Shown here in pieces: positions 55,285 through 64,000 of a stretch of 64,000 nucleotides of DNA. The translations under genes and the position numbers were made by a program. The notes under the pieces are model-generated. The model had not been told where the DNA came from and ran no database searches. It saw nothing but the letters and a program-made list of their open reading frames with translations. The first letter of the stretch is position 1. Each line of letters opens with the position of its first letter. Source of the stretch: Burkholderiales bacterium (lineage in GTDB: Bacteria > Pseudomonadota > Gammaproteobacteria > Burkholderiales > Burkholderiaceae_C); assembly GCA_016213325.1 (NCBI GenBank), contig JACRAY010000011.1, forward strand, positions 186,001-250,000, written 5' to 3'.

Positions 55285-55700
55285 CGCGCGCCCAGCCGAG
55301 CGCAGACAGCGCCAGCGCCACAGCCGCCAGCCATGGCAACAGCACGAGGTTGAGCGATTGCCAGCCCATCGCGTGCAGCAACGGGGCCGCCACCAGCGAC
55401 GACAGCAGGCCGACGACGAACACCACCAGGTCGTTGGCCGCCTGCGCCCGCCCGCGTTCGGCCGGCGTGTACGTGGTGGTCAGCAGCCGTGCAACTGGAT
55501 CACCAGCGTGGACTCGGACAGCGAATGCTCGAAACTGCCGTGCCCAGGAACATCGCAGCGAGCGGCAGGGTGGCCCACTACGGCGACGCCACCGCGGCGC
55601 CTGCCAGCCCGCCGATGGCCATGACCATGACCGATGTGGTCTGGAACAGCGCCTGGGCCGTGGCCAGCAGGAAGACCTGCCGGTGCATGGGATTGTTCAT
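55262..55700 (-). pseudogene. Remnant of an MFS transporter (nonsense mutation, frameshift, internal deletion)
   Basis: The N-terminus from ATG 55700 reads MNNPMHRQVFLLATAQALFQ, then TTSVMVMAIGGLAGAAVASP, then TAG at 55580-55578. The same frame continues WATLPLAAMFLGTAVSSI, so the TAG probably replaces a Gln codon. After further stops, the C-terminal end of an MFS protein (TTTYTPAERGRAQAANDLVVF to LALSALGWARA) appears in another frame and ends at 55262. Only about 140 of an expected ~390 codons remain. The start overlaps the VWA gene stop as ATGA. Confidence 0.82.
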
Positions 55701-56734
55701 GTGATCCGCCTCAGCCACACCAGCGACAACGTACCCGCCACCAACGCCAGCAGCGCCGAAGCCAGCGCCAGCACCGCCGTCACCTCGGTTTCGCGCGCCT
55801 GCACCTGCACCCGCGAGCCCAGGTTCCCGTAGACGGCGCGCAGCTTCTCGGCCGTGCCCGCATGGTGGTATTCGCCGCCCGTCATGCGCGCCACTTCGCG
55901 CAACGTGGGCTCGTCGAGCTGCAGGTAGATGGACATGCCTTCGCCCATGCTGGCATGGCCGTCGACGGTGCCGAGTCCCACGACGTGGATGCGCACGCCG
56001 CGGTCGGCGGCCAGCTTCGCGGCCGCCAGCGTGTCGACACCCGTGGTGCGCCGCCCGTCGGTGAGCAGGATGATTGCGGCCGACGCATGCGAGCCGGGCG
56101 CCACGGGCGTGATCGGCTTGGGCTGCGGCTTCGCCTTGTCCTCGATGCTGCGCGACTGGCGGCTGCTGCCGAACGTCATGGCGCCGAGTTCGATGCCATG
56201 GTCGGGGAACAGCTCGGCCAGGCACAGCACGATGGCGTTGCCGATGGCCGTGGCGCGCTGCATCTGGATGGCGTCGATGGCGGTGACCAGCACGTCGCGT
56301 TCCAGCGTCACGCGCTGCGCGACATGGCTGCTGCCCGCGAAAGTGATGAGTCCCACCTCGATGTCGCGCGGCAGGTCCTGCAGGAACTGCTTGGCGGCTT
56401 CCTGCGCGGCCACCATGCGGTTCGGCTTCACGTCGGTGACGCGCATGCTGAGCGAGATGTCGATGGCCAGCAGGATCGTCGTCCGGGCCCACGGCAGCGG
56501 GATGGTGGCAACCGGCCGGGCCGCGGCAACAAGCAGCGCTGCCAACGCCAGCAGCACCAGCGCGGGCGGCACATGGCGCTTCCAATTGCGGCCGGCCATG
56601 GCGGACTTCGCCACGGCGATGCTGCTGTAGCGCACCGATGGCTTGCCGCGGCGGCGCAGCAGCCACACGTATGCCACCGGCAGGAGGGGCAATGCCAGCA
56701 GGAACCAGAGGTATTGGGGCCAGAGGAAGGACAT
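55697..56734 (-). CDS. VWA-domain membrane protein (BatA-like)
   Basis: A 345-residue protein with two N-terminal membrane helices (about 7-25 and 57-75), a von Willebrand A domain, and a C-terminal helix (about 320-338). The MIDAS motif is AIDISLSM, with later Thr in ITFAGSS and Asp in LLTDGRRTTG. The layout matches BatA-type proteins of Bacteroides-aerotolerance operons, but no MoxR ATPase or BatB/D is adjacent. It was apparently co-transcribed with the now broken MFS gene. Confidence 0.85.
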   Translation of the reverse strand: MSFLWPQYLWFLLALPLLPVAYVWLLRRRGKPSVRYSSIAVAKSAMAGRNWKRHVPPALVLLALAALLVAAARPVATIPLPWARTTILLAIDISLSMRVTDVKPNRMVAAQEAAKQFLQDLPRDIEVGLITFAGSSHVAQRVTLERDVLVTAIDAIQMQRATAIGNAIVLCLAELFPDHGIELGAMTFGSSRQSRSIEDKAKPQPKPITPVAPGSHASAAIILLTDGRRTTGVDTLAAAKLAADRGVRIHVVGLGTVDGHASMGEGMSIYLQLDEPTLREVARMTGGEYHHAGTAEKLRAVYGNLGSRVQVQARETEVTAVLALASALLALVAGTLSLVWLRRIT

Positions 56735-56826
56735 CGCCCGTGACGCGGTGCAGCAGCATCGTGCCCGTGAACGCCGGGCTTGGCAACCTTGCTAAAGTTG
56801 CCGGACAAAGAGGGGGGATTTCCGAA

Positions 56827-58917
56827 ATGCGCGCCTTGCTTGTGACCGCAGCCTTGTGCCTGCTGGCCGGCTGCCAGCAGCTGGAAGAATGGACGCTGTC
56901 CGAGACGCAGAAGATCAACCGCGCCTTCCCGTTGCCGACCGAGCTGGCGGTGGTGCGGGCCAGCGTGGCCGACTCGCTGGCGGCGCAGCCCGAACTGGTG
57001 CGCGGGTTCAACGAGTCCTTCGAGCAGCTGCTGGGCGTGCGCGCCCTCACTTGCAGGTCTGCCACCACGATCTCGCGGTTCGACAGCGTCGCCTCGGTGC
57101 GCAACAAGCTGACCGACAAGGACTGCTTCAAGAAGCAGGACGCCGAGCTGGCGACCTGGCTCGGCCTGCGCCGGCTGGCGTGGCTGGCCGCGCAGCCGCC
57201 GTTGAAGCCGCTGCAGGGATTGCCCGCCAAGGCTTTGATCCAGAGCGTGGACAACGTGACGGCGGTATCGGTGGCCACGAAGGCCGGCGTCGCGCTGGCA
57301 CGCACGGGCAACGGCAAGTTCGCCACGCTGGACCTGACCGGGGGCAAGGTGATCCACCAGTTCAACGGGCCGGGCGACGTGCACCGCCCGGCCAGCGTGG
57401 CGCCCAATGGCCGCATTGCGGCACTGCCCATCAGCAACCGCGCGGTGCACGTGGTGGAGCTGGAGACGGGCGCCACTATCTGGACGTCGGACAAGTACAC
57501 CGACCTGCTGGCATGGCTGCCCGAGGTGGAAGCCGTGGTGCTGGCCGAAACGGGCGGGCGCAAGGCGGCGCTGGTCGACCTGCGCAACGGCCAGTCGCAG
57601 CCCTATGTGGCCGACGAGCGCGGTATCCAGTGGGCCATGGACGCGCCCGGGGAACCCGGCCGCAAGCTGGTGGGCAGTGCGGGCGGCGTGTCGGTGGTGG
57701 ACCACGCGCGCAAGGCCGACGGCACGCTGGGCTTCGAAGTGAAGAAGCAATGGACGCTGCAGGCGCGCGTGAGCGCGAACACACCGCTGCTGATGCGCGG
57801 CGGCAAGCTGCTGGTCTACATGGCGCACCCCGACCTGGGCTGGCTGGACCTGGAAAGCGGCCAGCAGGGCACTTGGGTGACGCAGTCGCTGCGTATCCAC
57901 AACGTGGCGAAGTTCGACGAGAACCAGGTGGCCTTCTTCGGCCAGCTGCCGCCGCCGGGGCTGAAGCTCTTGAACGTGGAGCAGTTGACGATCGCCTCGG
58001 TGCCGGACGTGCCGAACGAAGGCTACCCCGTGTCGCTGGCGCCGCGCGGTGGCCATGCGCGCAACGTCAACGGCACGCTGGTGGTCTACACCCAGCTGCA
58101 GCCGCACGACCCCCAGCCGCTGGACAAGGTGCTGGCCGATGCCAACCTGCAGGAGCAGCTGCGCAAGGTCGACGCGGCGCAGCGCACGGAGTTGCAGGCT
58201 AGCGGCCGCACGATGTACGGCGCCGCCGAAATCGCCACCGCCGAAGCCGAGGCGCATGCCGCGTCGGCCGCGGTGCAACAGGCGGAAGCGCGCGGATTGC
58301 ATCGAACCAACCGGCCGCAGTTCGTCGAGTTGCTGGCGCGGCAGGTGCGGATGATGAACGTGGCGTCCGGCATGCGCGACGGCTTGCCGCGGCATGTCGT
58401 GGAGCGCACCAGGGCAGGGGAAGTGCCGCATGTGATCCCCGGCCATGCGGCTGCGTCGCCGGTAGGGCAGTCGGCTGCGTCGCGGGCTGCGCCCATGCTG
58501 GCGGATGTGCCCGCGAATGCCGAGGTGGTGGTGCTGGGCGTGTACGAGGGCGAGCAGGACAAGCGCCGCCCTGGGCAGCCGGCATCTTCGGCCCGGTCCA
58601 TGGGGACGGTCAACGTGACGCTGGGCAGCGGGGCGGCGCCCCTGGTGCTGGTGTTATCGAGTTACGAGCCGGTCAAGTGGGTCGTTTCGAATCCGGGCGG
58701 GCGGAGGGTGGCGGCGGTGCTGATGTCCAGCTATCACGCGTCGGAGGTGTCGGGGCTGGCCGGCGTGCCGGTGACGCGGATGGGGCAGCAGTATGCCTAC
58801 AAGCTCGAGAGCCCGGAGTACCTGAAGCTGAAGGAACTGGTGGGGCGGTATGTGGCTGCGCCGATCAGGGGGTTTCAGGGGGGGTATCAGGGCAAGCAGT
58901 TTGCGGTGGGTGGCTGA
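56827..58917 (+). CDS. Lipoprotein with beta-propeller-like repeats
   Basis: A 696-residue protein with a lipoprotein signal: MRALLVTAALCLLAGC, lipidated Cys16. Residues about 140-420 contain WD40/PQQ-like blades (GGKVIHQFNGPGDVHRPASVAPNGRIAALPI, VVELETGATIW). A helical, Ala/Glu-rich stretch (about 430-500) and a beta-rich C-terminal domain follow. No enzyme motif is seen. The frame is open upstream of the ATG but overlaps the divergent VWA gene. It could be an envelope scaffold or sensor. Confidence 0.75.
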   Translation: MRALLVTAALCLLAGCQQLEEWTLSETQKINRAFPLPTELAVVRASVADSLAAQPELVRGFNESFEQLLGVRALTCRSATTISRFDSVASVRNKLTDKDCFKKQDAELATWLGLRRLAWLAAQPPLKPLQGLPAKALIQSVDNVTAVSVATKAGVALARTGNGKFATLDLTGGKVIHQFNGPGDVHRPASVAPNGRIAALPISNRAVHVVELETGATIWTSDKYTDLLAWLPEVEAVVLAETGGRKAALVDLRNGQSQPYVADERGIQWAMDAPGEPGRKLVGSAGGVSVVDHARKADGTLGFEVKKQWTLQARVSANTPLLMRGGKLLVYMAHPDLGWLDLESGQQGTWVTQSLRIHNVAKFDENQVAFFGQLPPPGLKLLNVEQLTIASVPDVPNEGYPVSLAPRGGHARNVNGTLVVYTQLQPHDPQPLDKVLADANLQEQLRKVDAAQRTELQASGRTMYGAAEIATAEAEAHAASAAVQQAEARGLHRTNRPQFVELLARQVRMMNVASGMRDGLPRHVVERTRAGEVPHVIPGHAAASPVGQSAASRAAPMLADVPANAEVVVLGVYEGEQDKRRPGQPASSARSMGTVNVTLGSGAAPLVLVLSSYEPVKWVVSNPGGRRVAAVLMSSYHASEVSGLAGVPVTRMGQQYAYKLESPEYLKLKELVGRYVAAPIRGFQGGYQGKQFAVGG

Positions 58918-58956
58918 CCATGGAGGTAAGCTCTGGCCTGCCACGAAGGAGTCACC

Positions 58957-59337
58957 TTGAAGAAGTCCGCCGCACTGGCCTTGGTGCTGGTTTTGCTGGC
59001 CAGCGTCCACGCCAGCCCCGTCGCCCCTGACCTGTCGAAGATCGGGGACCGCACCTCCTGGAAGGTCATCCACGCCGACGCGCAGGAGGCCGCGAAAGGC
59101 GCCCGTTCAACTTCAAGGCCGAAGATCCCACCCGACCCGGATGGATGGCTCCATGCCGGGGTGGAAGTGACGGCCAGCCAGGTCCGCGTGTTCGTGGACC
59201 ACGCGAAGGAGCCGAGCCTGGTGGTGGCACGGCTGTCGAGCGGCGGCGTCGAACGGCCGTTCGGCTTGTTCATCGACTCGGCCGACGGCGAGTACGCCAA
59301 CTTGACGGTGGCGGCGCGTGAATTCCTGAGCCGATAG
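58957..59337 (+). CDS. Small exported protein of unknown function
   Basis: A 126-residue protein with a signal peptide (MKKSAALALVLVLLASVHAS). The start is a TTG, supported by a strong SD (AAGGAG) 6 bases upstream. The mature part has no cysteine and no recognised domain; it contains a beta-rich stretch HAGVEVTASQVRVFVDH. It starts 39 bases after the lipoprotein stop and may share its operon. Confidence 0.7.
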   Translation: MKKSAALALVLVLLASVHASPVAPDLSKIGDRTSWKVIHADAQEAAKGARSTSRPKIPPDPDGWLHAGVEVTASQVRVFVDHAKEPSLVVARLSSGGVERPFGLFIDSADGEYANLTVAAREFLSR

Positions 59338-59344
59338 GTCCTCC

Positions 59345-59641
59345 ATGAAAGACATCCGCCACGTCGTCTTCCACCGCCCCGGCCCCGCCTGGCTGCAAGG
59401 CAAGGGCATGTTCGAGCAACCCGGTGTAGCGAAGCACGTCGAACACTACCGGCAATGGCACGCCTCGGGCATGCTGGAGCTGGGCGGGCCGCACGTCGAC
59501 GAAGCCGGTGGCGGAATGATGGTTCCCGTGGCCGGCGTCTCCGAAGCTGAAGTCCGGCGTTTCGCCACGGCAGACCCGGCGGTGCAGGACGGTACGCTGG
59601 TCGTGGAAGTCCGCCCCTGGCTGATCGGCATGTCGAAGTAA
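59345..59641 (+). CDS. YCII-related (YciI-like) small protein
   Basis: A 98-residue protein with the ferredoxin-like YciI pattern: KHVEHYRQWHASGMLELGGPHVDEAGGGMMV followed by VRRFATADPAVQDGTLVVEVRPW. The His (HxxYRQW) and Asp of the putative active site are present. YciI-like domains act as small hydrolases, dechlorinases or dioxygenase partners; no substrate can be given. It starts 7 bases after the preceding stop and ends 3 bases before the SDR, so the three are one operon. Confidence 0.75.
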   Translation: MKDIRHVVFHRPGPAWLQGKGMFEQPGVAKHVEHYRQWHASGMLELGGPHVDEAGGGMMVPVAGVSEAEVRRFATADPAVQDGTLVVEVRPWLIGMSK

Positions 59642-59644
59642 GGA

Positions 59645-60445
59645 ATGTCCATGTCCGAACGCAAGGTCGCAATCATCACCGGCTCGGCAACCGGCGTGGG
59701 CGCCGCAACGGCACTCGGGCTGGCCCAGCGCGGCTATAACGTGCTGGTCAATTACTCGAAGAGCGAGGCGGAAGCGAGGGCCTCCGAGGCAGCGTGCCGG
59801 GCGGCCGGCGCCGACACCCTGCTGGTGTGCGGTGACGTTTCGGACGATGCCGCCTGCAAAGGCATGGCCGATGCCGCAGCGGCCCGCTGGGGCCGCCTGG
59901 ATGCGCTGGTCAACAATGCAGGGATTACCTCCTTCGCCGGGGCAGCCAACTGGGACGCCCTCGACGCAGGCACATTCCAGAAGATCTACGCGGTCAACGT
60001 GGTCGGCGCGTTCCAGATGGTTCGCGCCTGCGTGGCCCACTTGCGGGCTGCGCAGGGAGCCATCGTCAATGTCTCCTCCATAGCCGGCTCGCTGGGCATC
60101 GGCTCCTCGGTCGCGTACATCGCATCCAAGGGGGCGGTCAACTCACTCACACTGCACCTGGCGCGCGTCCTGGCGCCCGACATTCGCGTCAACGCCGTCT
60201 GCCCCGGCATGATCACCACGCGCTGGTTCGTGGACGGGATCGGCGCCGGGAACTACGAAAAGCTCAAGCAGCAGTACGAGCAGTCGACGCCGCTGGGTCG
60301 CGCGTGCACGGCCGAGGATGTCGCTGAAACAGTGATCTGGCTGCTGGAAGGTGCGCGGACGGTGACCGGTGAACTCATCCTCATGGACTCCGGCATGCAC
60401 CTGGGCCGCGCGCCCACGGTCGGCGCGTCGCGCTCCTCAGCGTGA
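59645..60445 (+). CDS. Short-chain dehydrogenase/reductase
   Basis: A 266-residue NAD(P)H-dependent oxidoreductase of the classical SDR family. The cofactor motif is TGSATGVG, the structural motif NNAG, and the catalytic Tyr-x-x-x-Lys is in SSVAYIASKGAV, with Ser in VNVSSIAGS. PGMITTRW follows. It resembles 3-oxoacyl-ACP reductase-like (FabG-type) enzymes, but the substrate is unknown. It closes a small operon with the YciI-like gene. Confidence 0.88.
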   Translation: MSMSERKVAIITGSATGVGAATALGLAQRGYNVLVNYSKSEAEARASEAACRAAGADTLLVCGDVSDDAACKGMADAAAARWGRLDALVNNAGITSFAGAANWDALDAGTFQKIYAVNVVGAFQMVRACVAHLRAAQGAIVNVSSIAGSLGIGSSVAYIASKGAVNSLTLHLARVLAPDIRVNAVCPGMITTRWFVDGIGAGNYEKLKQQYEQSTPLGRACTAEDVAETVIWLLEGARTVTGELILMDSGMHLGRAPTVGASRSSA

Positions 60446-60559
60446 CTCGCCTACTTGTTGCGGATTGAAGCCCCCACGCCCATAATCAACGCCCCGCCGT
60501 GCGCCGCACGGGTCGCATTGCTTGCGGCGCGTTCCTGTCTTCCCGGAAAGGGGACAACC

Positions 60560-60880
60560 ATGCCCAAGTACATGCTTCGCGTGAATTACACCGCCGAAGG
60601 CGCCAAGGGTCTCGTTCGCGATGGAGGGACCAAGCGCCGTGAGGTCGCCCAGGGTGCCGCCGAGTCGGTCGGTGGAAGGGTCGAGTCCTTCTACTTCGCG
60701 TTCGGCGATACCGACGCCTTCGTCGTGGCCGACCTGCCCGACGCCGCCAGCGCGGCGGCCATCGCGCTCACGGTGTCCGCGAGTGGCGGGGCAACGGTCC
60801 AGACCACTGTCCTGATGACGCCGGAAGAAGTCGACGGCGCCGCCAGGAAGTCCCCCCTTTATTCAGCCCCGGGTCGCTGA
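60560..60880 (+). CDS. GYD-domain protein
   Basis: A 106-residue protein beginning MPKYMLRVNYTAEGAKGLVRDGGTKRR and continuing ESVGGRVESFYFAFGDTDAFVVADLPD, the GYD domain (dimeric alpha/beta barrel fold). Family members are small, uncharacterised proteins. SD AAAGGGGA lies upstream. An 8-bp inverted repeat (60501-60508 with 60523-60530) in the leader may be a hairpin of regulatory value. It is convergent with the Dsb-like gene. Confidence 0.8.
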   Translation: MPKYMLRVNYTAEGAKGLVRDGGTKRREVAQGAAESVGGRVESFYFAFGDTDAFVVADLPDAASAAAIALTVSASGGATVQTTVLMTPEEVDGAARKSPLYSAPGR

Positions 60881-60893
60881 GGCACGCCGGCCG

Positions 60894-61562
60894 TCACCCG
60901 CCCCCAGGGCCAGTGGCCTTGGGCCGCGGTGCCGTGGCAGCCAGCTCCTCCTGCACCAAGCCCCGCAACTGCTCCCACCCGAAAGAGGGCAGCGGCCTGC
61001 CGTTCACGAAGAACTCGGGCGTTTTCATCACCTCGAGCGTGCGCGAGTCGGCCTCGTCCTGTGCGATGGCGGCCAGCACGTCCGGTGCAGCCATGTCGGC
61101 CTTCAGCCGGTCCATGTCGAGGCCGGTGCGCGCCAGGAACGGCCAGGCCAGCTCGATGGACGCCCTGTGGTTGCGCACCCAGACCGAGTGCGACGCGACG
61201 AGCATGTCCATGGCCGGCCAGAACAGCCCCTGCTTGCGGCTGGCCTCCAGCGCCTTCACCACTTCCAGCGAACCCGGGTGGAAGGGCGCATAACGCACCG
61301 AGAGGCGAATGTCCTCGCGCCGCTCGGCCATCATCCGCTTGACCATCGGGTAGAACTTCACGCAGGTCTCGCACGCCGGGTCGAAGAACTCGACGATGTG
61401 GACCGGTGCGCCGGCCGGGCCGAGCGTCGGCGGGTGCGTGCGCACGAGTGCCTCGCGCACGGCTTGTTCGCCGGCGGCCTGCATGCGATACAGCAGGATG
61501 CCGCCGGTCACAAGCAGCGCCAGCAGGACCAGCGCCGAGATGAAGAGAGTCTTGCGCTTCAT
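60894..61562 (-). CDS. Membrane-anchored DsbA/DsbG-like thiol oxidoreductase
   Basis: A 222-residue protein with an N-terminal membrane anchor (about 6-25) and a periplasmic thioredoxin-fold domain of the DsbA type. The active site is Cys64-E-T-Cys67 in FFDPACETCVKF; the cis-Pro loop is KTPEFFVNG. The ATG overlaps the cusA stop as ATGA, so it is translated with the efflux pump. It probably handles thiols in a copper- or silver-stressed periplasm, or matures a pump partner. Confidence 0.87.
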   Translation of the reverse strand: MKRKTLFISALVLLALLVTGGILLYRMQAAGEQAVREALVRTHPPTLGPAGAPVHIVEFFDPACETCVKFYPMVKRMMAERREDIRLSVRYAPFHPGSLEVVKALEASRKQGLFWPAMDMLVASHSVWVRNHRASIELAWPFLARTGLDMDRLKADMAAPDVLAAIAQDEADSRTLEVMKTPEFFVNGRPLPSFGWEQLRGLVQEELAATAPRPKATGPGGG

Positions 61563-64000
61563 GATTTGAGTTTCCATCCCTTCACCAGCGCGTAGAGCGC
61601 CGGGATCACCGCCAGCGTCAGCACGGTCGACGACACCATCCCGCCCACCATGGGCGCGGCGATGCGGCTCATGACCTCGGAGCCCGTGCCCGTGCCCCAC
61701 AGGATCGGCAGCAGGCCGGCCATGATCGCGGCCACCGTCATCATCTTGGGCCGCACGCGTTCGACGGCGCCTTCCATGATGGCGCCGTACAGGTCGGCGG
61801 CGGTTGGCTCGCGGCCATCTCGTGCACGTTCCTCGCGGATGCGTGACCAGGCATGGTCCAGGTAGATCAGCATCACGACGCCCGTTTCCGCGGCCACGCC
61901 CGCCAGTGCGATGAAGCCGACCGCCACCGCCACCGACAGGTGGTAACCCAGCGCCCACATCAGCCACACGCCGCCCACCAGCGCGAACGGCACCGACAGC
62001 ATGACGATCAGGGTTTCGGCGAGGCGGCGGAAGTTCAGGTACAGCAGCATGAAGATGATGGCCAGCGTCAGCGGCACCACCACCTTCATGCGGTCGATGG
62101 CGCGCTCCATGTACTCGAACTGGCCGCTCCACGTCGCGTAGTAGCCGGGCGGGAACTTCACCTGCTCCGCCACGGCCTTGCGCGCCTCGGCCACGTAGGA
62201 GCCGATGTCGCGGTCGCGGATGTCGACGAAGATGTAGGCGGACAGCAGCGCGTTCTCGGTGCGGATGCCGGGCGTGCCGCGCACCACCTGCACGCGCGCC
62301 ACCTGTCCCAGCGGGATCATGGTGCGGCCGTCCATCGTGGGCACCAGCACCTCGCGTTCGATCTGCTGCGGATTGGACCGCAAGTCGCGCGGGTAGCGCA
62401 CCGTCACGCCGTAGCGCTCGCGCCCCTCGACGGTCGTGGTCACCAGCTCCCCGCCGAGCGCCGTGCCGATCACTTCCTGCAGGTCCCCCACCGACATGCC
62501 GTAGCGCGCCAGCTGCACGCGGTCGGGCTCGATGTTGAGGTACGAGCCGCCCGTGATGCGTTCGGCGAACGCCGAAGTGGTGCCGGGGACCTTCTTGACG
62601 ACCGCCTCGATCTCACGGGCCACGCGTTCCATCTCGTCGAGGTCCTTGCCGAACACCTTGATGCCGATGGGCGTGCGGATGCCGGTGGACAGCATGTCGA
62701 TGCGCGCCTTGATCGGCATGGTCCACGCGTTCGACACACCCGGAAACTGCAGCGCCCGGTCCATCTCGGCGATCAGCTTGTCAGTGGTCATGCCGGGCCG
62801 CCACTCGGACTCCGGCTTCAGGTTGACCACCGTCTCGAACATCTCCACCGGCGCCGGGTCGGTCGCCGTGTTGGCGCGGCCGGCCTTGCCGTAGACGGAG
62901 GCCACCTCGGGAAAGCTCCGGATGATCTTGTCCTGCGTCTGCAGCACCTCGGCCGCCTTCGTGATCGACATGCCGGGCAGCGACGAGGGCATGTACAGCA
63001 GCGTGCCTTCGTTGAGCGTCGGCATGAACTCGGTGCCCAGCCGGCTGGCCGGGTACAGCGTGGCGGCCATCGCGAGCACGGCGAGTGCCAGCGTCGCCTT
63101 CTTCCAGCGCATCACGCCCGCGATGAGCGGGCGGTACGCCCAGATGAGGAAGCGGTTCACCGGGTTCTTCGCCTCGGGCAGGATGCGCCCGCGGATGAAC
63201 AGCATCATCAGCACCGGCACCAGCGTCACCGACAGCAGCGCCGCGCCCGCCATCGAGAAGGTCTTGGTATAGGCGAGCGGCGAGAACAGCCGACCCTCCT
63301 GCGACTCCAGCGTGAAAACCGGCAGGAACGACACCGTGATCACCAGTAGCGAGAAGAAGAGGGCAGGCCCCACCTCGCGGCAGGCGTCCAGCATGGCCGA
63401 GGCGCGCTGCGCCGTCGTGTGCTGCGGCGCGAGCCGCTCGATGTGCTTGTGCGCGTTCTCGATCATGACGATGGCCGCGTCGACCATGGCGCCGATCGCG
63501 ATGGCGATGCCGCCCAGGCTCATCAGGTTGGAGTTCATGCCGAGCAGCCGCATGGCGATGAAGGCCATCAGCACGCCCACCGGCAGCATGACGATGGCCA
63601 CCAGCGCGGAGCGCACGTGCAGCAGGAACACGACGCACACCAGCGCGACGATCAGGCTCTCCTCCAGCAGCGTGCGCACCAGGGTGTCGATGGCGCGGTG
63701 GATCAGCTCGGAGCGGTCGTACACCGCCTGGATGGACACGCCTTCGGGCAGGCCGGAAGAGATTTCCGCCACCTTCGCCTTCAGGTTGCCGATCACTTCC
63801 AGCGCATTCTGGCCGTAGCGCGCCATCGCGATGCCGGACACCACCTCGCCCTCGCCGTTCAGCTCGGCGAGGCCGCGGCGCTCGTCGGGCACCAGTTCCA
63901 CCCGCGCGATGTCGCGAACCAGCACCGGCGTGCCCATCTCGCTTTTCACCGCGAGGTTGGCGATGTCGTCCGCGCCGCGCAGGTAGCCCTTGCCGCGCAC
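61559..64000 (-). CDS. cusA: Heavy-metal RND efflux pump, CusA type (partial, 5' end outside window)
   Basis: The C-terminal 813 residues of an inner-membrane proton-driven metal exporter; roughly 235 N-terminal residues are missing beyond the window edge. The three methionines of the Cu(I)/Ag(I) relay in E. coli CusA have counterparts in WTMPIKARIDMLSTGI, RYGMSVGDLQ and GRTMIPLGQ, which favours CusA over the Zn/Co-type CzcA. GAMVDAAIVMIENAHK is the conserved charged helix 4. CusB/CusC are expected upstream of the edge. A Dsb-like gene follows. Confidence 0.88.
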   Translation of the reverse strand: MRGKGYLRGADDIANLAVKSEMGTPVLVRDIARVELVPDERRGLAELNGEGEVVSGIAMARYGQNALEVIGNLKAKVAEISSGLPEGVSIQAVYDRSELIHRAIDTLVRTLLEESLIVALVCVVFLLHVRSALVAIVMLPVGVLMAFIAMRLLGMNSNLMSLGGIAIAIGAMVDAAIVMIENAHKHIERLAPQHTTAQRASAMLDACREVGPALFFSLLVITVSFLPVFTLESQEGRLFSPLAYTKTFSMAGAALLSVTLVPVLMMLFIRGRILPEAKNPVNRFLIWAYRPLIAGVMRWKKATLALAVLAMAATLYPASRLGTEFMPTLNEGTLLYMPSSLPGMSITKAAEVLQTQDKIIRSFPEVASVYGKAGRANTATDPAPVEMFETVVNLKPESEWRPGMTTDKLIAEMDRALQFPGVSNAWTMPIKARIDMLSTGIRTPIGIKVFGKDLDEMERVAREIEAVVKKVPGTTSAFAERITGGSYLNIEPDRVQLARYGMSVGDLQEVIGTALGGELVTTTVEGRERYGVTVRYPRDLRSNPQQIEREVLVPTMDGRTMIPLGQVARVQVVRGTPGIRTENALLSAYIFVDIRDRDIGSYVAEARKAVAEQVKFPPGYYATWSGQFEYMERAIDRMKVVVPLTLAIIFMLLYLNFRRLAETLIVMLSVPFALVGGVWLMWALGYHLSVAVAVGFIALAGVAAETGVVMLIYLDHAWSRIREERARDGREPTAADLYGAIMEGAVERVRPKMMTVAAIMAGLLPILWGTGTGSEVMSRIAAPMVGGMVSSTVLTLAVIPALYALVKGWKLKS

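Noticed and set aside
61559..64000. Assignment of the RND pump as CzcA (Zn/Co/Cd)
   Set aside because: The three relay methionine contexts match the CusA pattern. The N-terminal part is outside the window, so the choice is not absolute.

Overview
The window is a GC-rich, densely coded chromosomal segment with a betaproteobacterial look, most likely Burkholderiales and probably Comamonadaceae (Ramlibacter or Variovorax-like). The pointers are two Bug/TctC solute receptors beside CoA-transferase and lyase genes, two DUF1631 proteins, a YXWGXW exported protein, Entner-Doudoroff genes under a HexR-type operator, and many ATGA/GTGA start-stop overlaps. The placement is inference from gene content. 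No tRNA, rRNA, CRISPR array, insertion sequence or prophage was seen.

Layout. 1-2.6 kb: edd-eda with a HexR-like operator and the first codons of a divergent regulator. 2.6-5.9 kb: gloA, a hotdog thioesterase divergent from marR-MFS, and two small ribbon-helix-helix paralogues. 5.9-15.1 kb: a sugar/aldonate regulon. dgoA, dgoK and an IlvD-type [2Fe-2S] dehydratase run leftward; a 2-hydroxyacid dehydrogenase, a complete ABC sugar importer and a FadR-type GntR regulator run rightward. Substrate would be imported, dehydrated to a 2-keto-3-deoxy acid, phosphorylated, and split to pyruvate and glyceraldehyde-3-phosphate. 15.2-18.9 kb: transglutaminase-like protein, NAD(P)-binding protein, rhlE and an unknown protein. 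19.1-30.5 kb: a DUF1631 gene, a UspA gene, a P-type ATPase whose frame runs into a second UspA domain, a yybP-ykoY (Mn2+) riboswitch in front of a divergent LysR gene, ettA and a second DUF1631 gene. 30.5-36 kb: small exported and DNA-binding proteins, then a peptidoglycan group (class A PBP, lytic transglycosylase, VanX-like dipeptidase).

36-43.8 kb: a carboxylate-catabolism island (Bug receptor, CaiB CoA-transferase, HMG-CoA-lyase-family enzyme, LysR, fused LeuD-LeuC-type aconitase homologue, TetR, second Bug receptor). The enzymes fit hydration, CoA activation and cleavage of a branched dicarboxylate such as citraconate/citramalate. 43.9-48.3 kb: a response regulator with a degenerate cyclase domain, followed by a large hybrid histidine kinase. 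48.4-53 kb: exported YXWGXW protein, an RTX protein built from two tandem modules, glutathione reductase, and an RTX/DUF4214-like protein. 53.1-60.9 kb: an S58/P1 peptidase, a 27-residue membrane peptide, a cupin dioxygenase-like gene with a MerR-type 19-bp-spacer promoter and its merR neighbour, an MFS pseudogene, a VWA protein, a large lipoprotein, and small metabolic genes. 60.9-64 kb: a thioredoxin-fold membrane-anchored protein coupled to a CusA-type efflux pump that runs off the window.

The most unusual locus is 21.5-26.6 kb: a manganese-riboswitch-like leader in front of a LysR regulator, back to back with a P-type ATPase-UspA fusion that lies beside a paralogous free-standing UspA.
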